A stretch of 60,000 nt of DNA from Tubiluchus corallicola (lineage: Eukaryota; Priapulida; Priapulimorpha; Priapulimorphida; Tubiluchidae): positions 64,001-124,000 of the forward strand of contig JAQGDQ010000276.1 in the NCBI GenBank assembly GCA_030141605.1. Direction: 5' to 3'. Positions 54,047 through 60,000 of the stretch are shown here, one piece after another (the stretch's first letter is position 1; each line of letters starts with the position of its first letter). The notes under the pieces were generated by a model. The model saw only the letters and a list, made by a program, of their open reading frames with translations, searched no databases and had not been told where the DNA came from. Position numbers and translations under genes: made by a program.

Positions 54047-54211
54047 ATTTGTAACGCAGTTTCGGGTAATACTTACAATGATAACCTTGATAGGCTAGTT
54101 AAAATACAAAAAAGACTCATTGCTCATATCAGCACATATTACGGTCCTATGACGCAAAAAGATATAAGCAATGTGCAACATCTTAAAGCCAAAACGAAAA
54201 TGTTTTACTAA
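54047..54211 (+). mobile_element. Fragment of a non-LTR retrotransposon ORF2 C-terminal part
   Basis: The frame contains NTYNDNLDRLVKIQKRLIAH followed by a diverged tail with LKAKTKMFY. The pattern (G)NTY-x-x-L-x-x-L-x-x-IQKR-x-I is typical of the region downstream of the reverse transcriptase in CR1/Jockey-like elements. No other domain is present, so this is a short remnant. Confidence 0.5.
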
Positions 54212-56246
54212 TTCACTTTCTATTAAATTGTAATTTTAGCTTGTGTTATATGTAGTTGCCATTATTTTTAACTTTTATCATTTTAGTTTATACATTGATA
54301 CTTGAATACGGTGCTCTTTAACTAGGTACCTCATTACTACATGTATTTTTATCTGTCAACTAAGAAAAAAGTATAAAGATAGAACTCTTTGCAACATAAA
54401 CAGGTGAATAAGTCGGTAGACTGTAATACCTTCACGTCATAGAAATATCTAAGCTATAAACTCGATGTTTTAATACATACGCTTTAGGAAACTGTACAAT
54501 ATGAATAATGTGACAGACAGATGTAACAAAAAAACTCAGGAAGTAGTGCTTTATTACCAGCTATAATGGCTTTCTGTGCCATGTACGGCGGTTTCGCACA
54601 ACTATAAACTATAAAGAAAAAACTATAATAGGAAGCCCATTAGTTGGATACTTAGTTCTTGTCCTTGAGAAATTAGCTCTGACAGGTAGTTTACAAGGCT
54701 ACTCCTAATAATAAAAATACTGTCCAGCCCAATTGGTTTAGCCCAATACAGAAAGTGATTTTAAGTTTAAATATTTGTGAATGATAAAATAATGGAATAG
54801 TGCCGGATTACTGTAATTTGGACATTTAAGCACAAGATAACCCTTGATACACAAGATACATACAAAGATCTAAAAAATACAAATTGAAATTTTAAATCAC
54901 CTGCATGCTGTCTACAGCCCACAGAGCTTATAATACATTAGCAGCAACATCGTATAAAACTTGAAATTAAAACTTTAGCGATGACCATGTGGCGCAGCCA
55001 TTCTGACTGTAGGTCGTTTGAAAGAAGTTTAGATAACATTGCGTAGCTTTAAAAAATAATCAGAGCATTCGTAGCCATACTCATTAACTATGCACAAATC
55101 TTGTCAAACACGTTTTTGACATCGCACAACACGTCAGTGGTGCACACTGGGAAGGATAACTAAGAATTTCTTTTCTAGTTACTTAAGTCTTTTAGGCAGA
55201 TTAGCGTAATGCACTGTAATATAACTTTGTACAGAAAGTTTTTTGAGACATGTTTTAATATTGCCTTTTCTTCCCCTTTAACGGCAAAGTTACTAAACCT
55301 ATACAGTAGGATATGTTGAAACAGAAACTACACTAAATTTTCAACAATAACAACTTTGTTATCAAAAATATTCTCCAGTCTTTAAGTGCGTTGACTTCCA
55401 TTTTACTTGTTGTGTGCAAGTACAAAATTAAATTGCAAGCCAGTACCGTGTTTAAGCAATTTGTCTGAATTATTTCTAAATACGTTATGCAGATAATAGA
55501 AGTTGACCATCCAGGTCCAGTTTTATGTTATTAAGACAAAGCTCAATCTTGTGACTATATAATAAATGACTGTGAGCAACATTAATATCAAGTTTACTGC
55601 ATAACGTCGCCATAAATTCGGCGAACTCGTAAAATTATGTTTACCCCCATAACGTTCAAACACCAAATGTGAAATAAATATTACAAATAACACGCAATAA
55701 ATGCGCCAAATATTTATTAAAGTACCAATATCATGGCAGACTCTTGTTAAAACATTTACATATTGGCCGATCATAAAATAGCAATAGCGCCTATTTTATG
55801 ACCTTGTTTATTTTAGCAACAATTTGCACCCAGAAAACAAATAATTTTGAAGAGATGGTGATAAGGTATTCTAGTGGCCATATAATACTATAAGATATGA
55901 GATGACGAAGGTGGTTTTACAATGTATTAGAACAAGTATCTTCACAAATCACATCAGCATGATGTGATGAACATCAACGCTAGTAATGGGTATTAAAACT
56001 TAATCGACCATGACCCACGGGTCACTGGTCAAAAAGCTACAAGTTGCAACTTTTATTGCGAAGTGGAATTCCTAGATAATCAAGCAAGGCGAATTCAGTA
56101 AAATCAACATTATGACGTTCAGATAAAAGGCTGATGTCACTTCAATGTCTAATTCTGCGAGTGATGTGCAAATGTTCAGTTTCGGGTAAAAGTGGGGTAA
56201 TAATAGTCTCTGTTATGTAGTTGTAGCCTTGTAGGTTGTTATTTAC
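54212..56246. other. Intergenic
   Basis: No recognised gene; short AT-rich frames only. Confidence 0.5.
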
Positions 56247-56303
56247 AGTCGGCGATAATAGCTCTTTGAGCTAATGTTAATTGTTGACCCAAAAGCCGAC
56301 TTT

Positions 56304-56334
<31 letters not shown>

Positions 56335-56350
56335 CATTATTATTATTATA

Positions 56351-56389
<39 letters not shown>
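56247..56389 (+). mobile_element. 3' end of a LINE/SINE with (ATT)n tail
   Basis: A structured end: outer stem AGTCGGC (56,247-56,253) with GCCGACT (56,295-56,301), inner hairpin AGCTC-TTT-GAGCT (56,260-56,272), then TTTAAATAAAGACT and about 75 bp of (ATT)n. Stem-loop plus simple-repeat tail is characteristic of non-LTR element 3' ends. No coding part was recognised upstream, so the copy is truncated. Confidence 0.5.
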
Positions 56390-59000
<2,611 letters not shown>

Positions 59001-60000
59001 GTATCTATTGAGCTGCGAAAGAAATGTGCATGCCTCAAATAAAACAATGTAAAAAAAAAATATGTTACTGTTATCAGCACTACTGACAAAATGCATGTAA
59101 TTAATAAGTTACTTATTGATGTAGATTAGCTACTGAGTTGACATTATTCATTAATTGTCAGCAATACCTTTTAATTAATTTGCTAATAATAACACAGATT
59201 AAATAGTTAACTATTTAGGTTAATTATTTAATCGACGGGTTATATTTCACTGGTATAATATATGTCTCTGGAAAACTGTTTGCCATGCTTTGACATGACT
59301 GGAAATGATAAGAAGAGCATTAGTCGTTAACAGGATTAAAATTTCAGTTATTTTACTCTGGTTCTTTGGTTATTTGGCAGACTCAGGCACTTGAGCCTTA
59401 TACATAGGTGACCCAATCCCCAAATTCCCAGGATCCCTAATAAATGAACTTCTGAATAAGATATTTCACAAATTTCAACTATAATAAACTAAAACTAAAT
59501 TAGTTTACATGGAATGGAATCAAAAAATCAAATGCCTTAAAAATCAAAAACCAAAAACACAAAAAATTTTGAAATCCTAGGACAACTTTTTTAAAAGAAC
59601 CAACTGAAGCAGGTACATGTTAGATGTTAATTCATCCGTTAGATGTCTGTATTGACTGAATCTTTAAGAATATCAATAATTAATTGACAAGAATTTCCAA
59701 AACACAACAACAAACATTTCTTAAATATTGACTTATTCATTCCCAAGATTCGATCAAGCTGCAATTACAACAAATTTACTTTCAATGTCAAGAACACAAA
59801 AGTTCAGTTTGTTTAGATATGATTAGAACCTAAATCCATACTTCTGAATTCACAATGCAACGCTTTTGTGCTGCCATCTCTGGTCCTACATTGTGATTAA
59901 TCGACAAATTAATTTTTGGCACTCTCACTAAAAATATTATTCATGTCATTAAGATTAATTTAAATTTTCTACATGTAATTCAAAACCACAAAGTGACAAC
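59001..60000. other. AT-rich flank
   Basis: Nothing recognised apart from TTAATTAA-type AT-rich words. Confidence 0.5.

Noticed and set aside
59363-59373. Eleven bases matching the start of miR-9 (TCTTTGGTTAT)
   Set aside because: The match stops before the rest of the mature sequence and no hairpin partner is visible.

Overview
This is AT-rich nuclear DNA of an invertebrate animal. The support is a forkhead-box D transcription factor (a family confined to animals), a gene split by seven spliceosomal introns, several broken non-LTR retrotransposons with simple-repeat tails, and many long microsatellites. The phylum cannot be told from the sequence. The LINE types would fit a mollusc, annelid or other marine invertebrate, but that is inference.

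Layout. 1-5,694 (+): eight exons of a diaminopimelate (DAP) decarboxylase-like gene, with the N-terminal exon(s) left of the window; this is the most remarkable content, because animals are not expected to make lysine. 5,695-9,440: gene-poor DNA. 9,445-11,086 (+): dead LINE copy with reverse transcriptase. 12,967-13,741 (+): possible small three-exon gene, uncertain. 17,735-18,055: decayed tandem repeat. 18,451-18,720 (+): precursor of a small secreted peptide with four cysteines in the mature part and a C-terminal glycine typical of an amidated hormone. 20.7 kb (-): sequence resembling 5S rRNA. 25,707-26,779: two arrays of a 15-bp minisatellite in inverted orientation. 33,126-34,508 (+): FoxD, with a short promoter-like region upstream and polyA signals downstream. 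34.7-54 kb: gene-poor DNA with large microsatellites and a few doubtful ORFs. 54.0, 56.3 and 57.7-59.0 kb: remnants of three more non-LTR elements, two ending in (ATT)n tails.

There is no operon-like logic. The three supported genes (DAP decarboxylase, secreted peptide, FoxD) look like separate units in a large intergenic landscape. FoxD probably sits in a regulatory desert, though no individual enhancer can be named from sequence alone. Most remaining open frames are short, low-complexity or antisense shadows and were left out.
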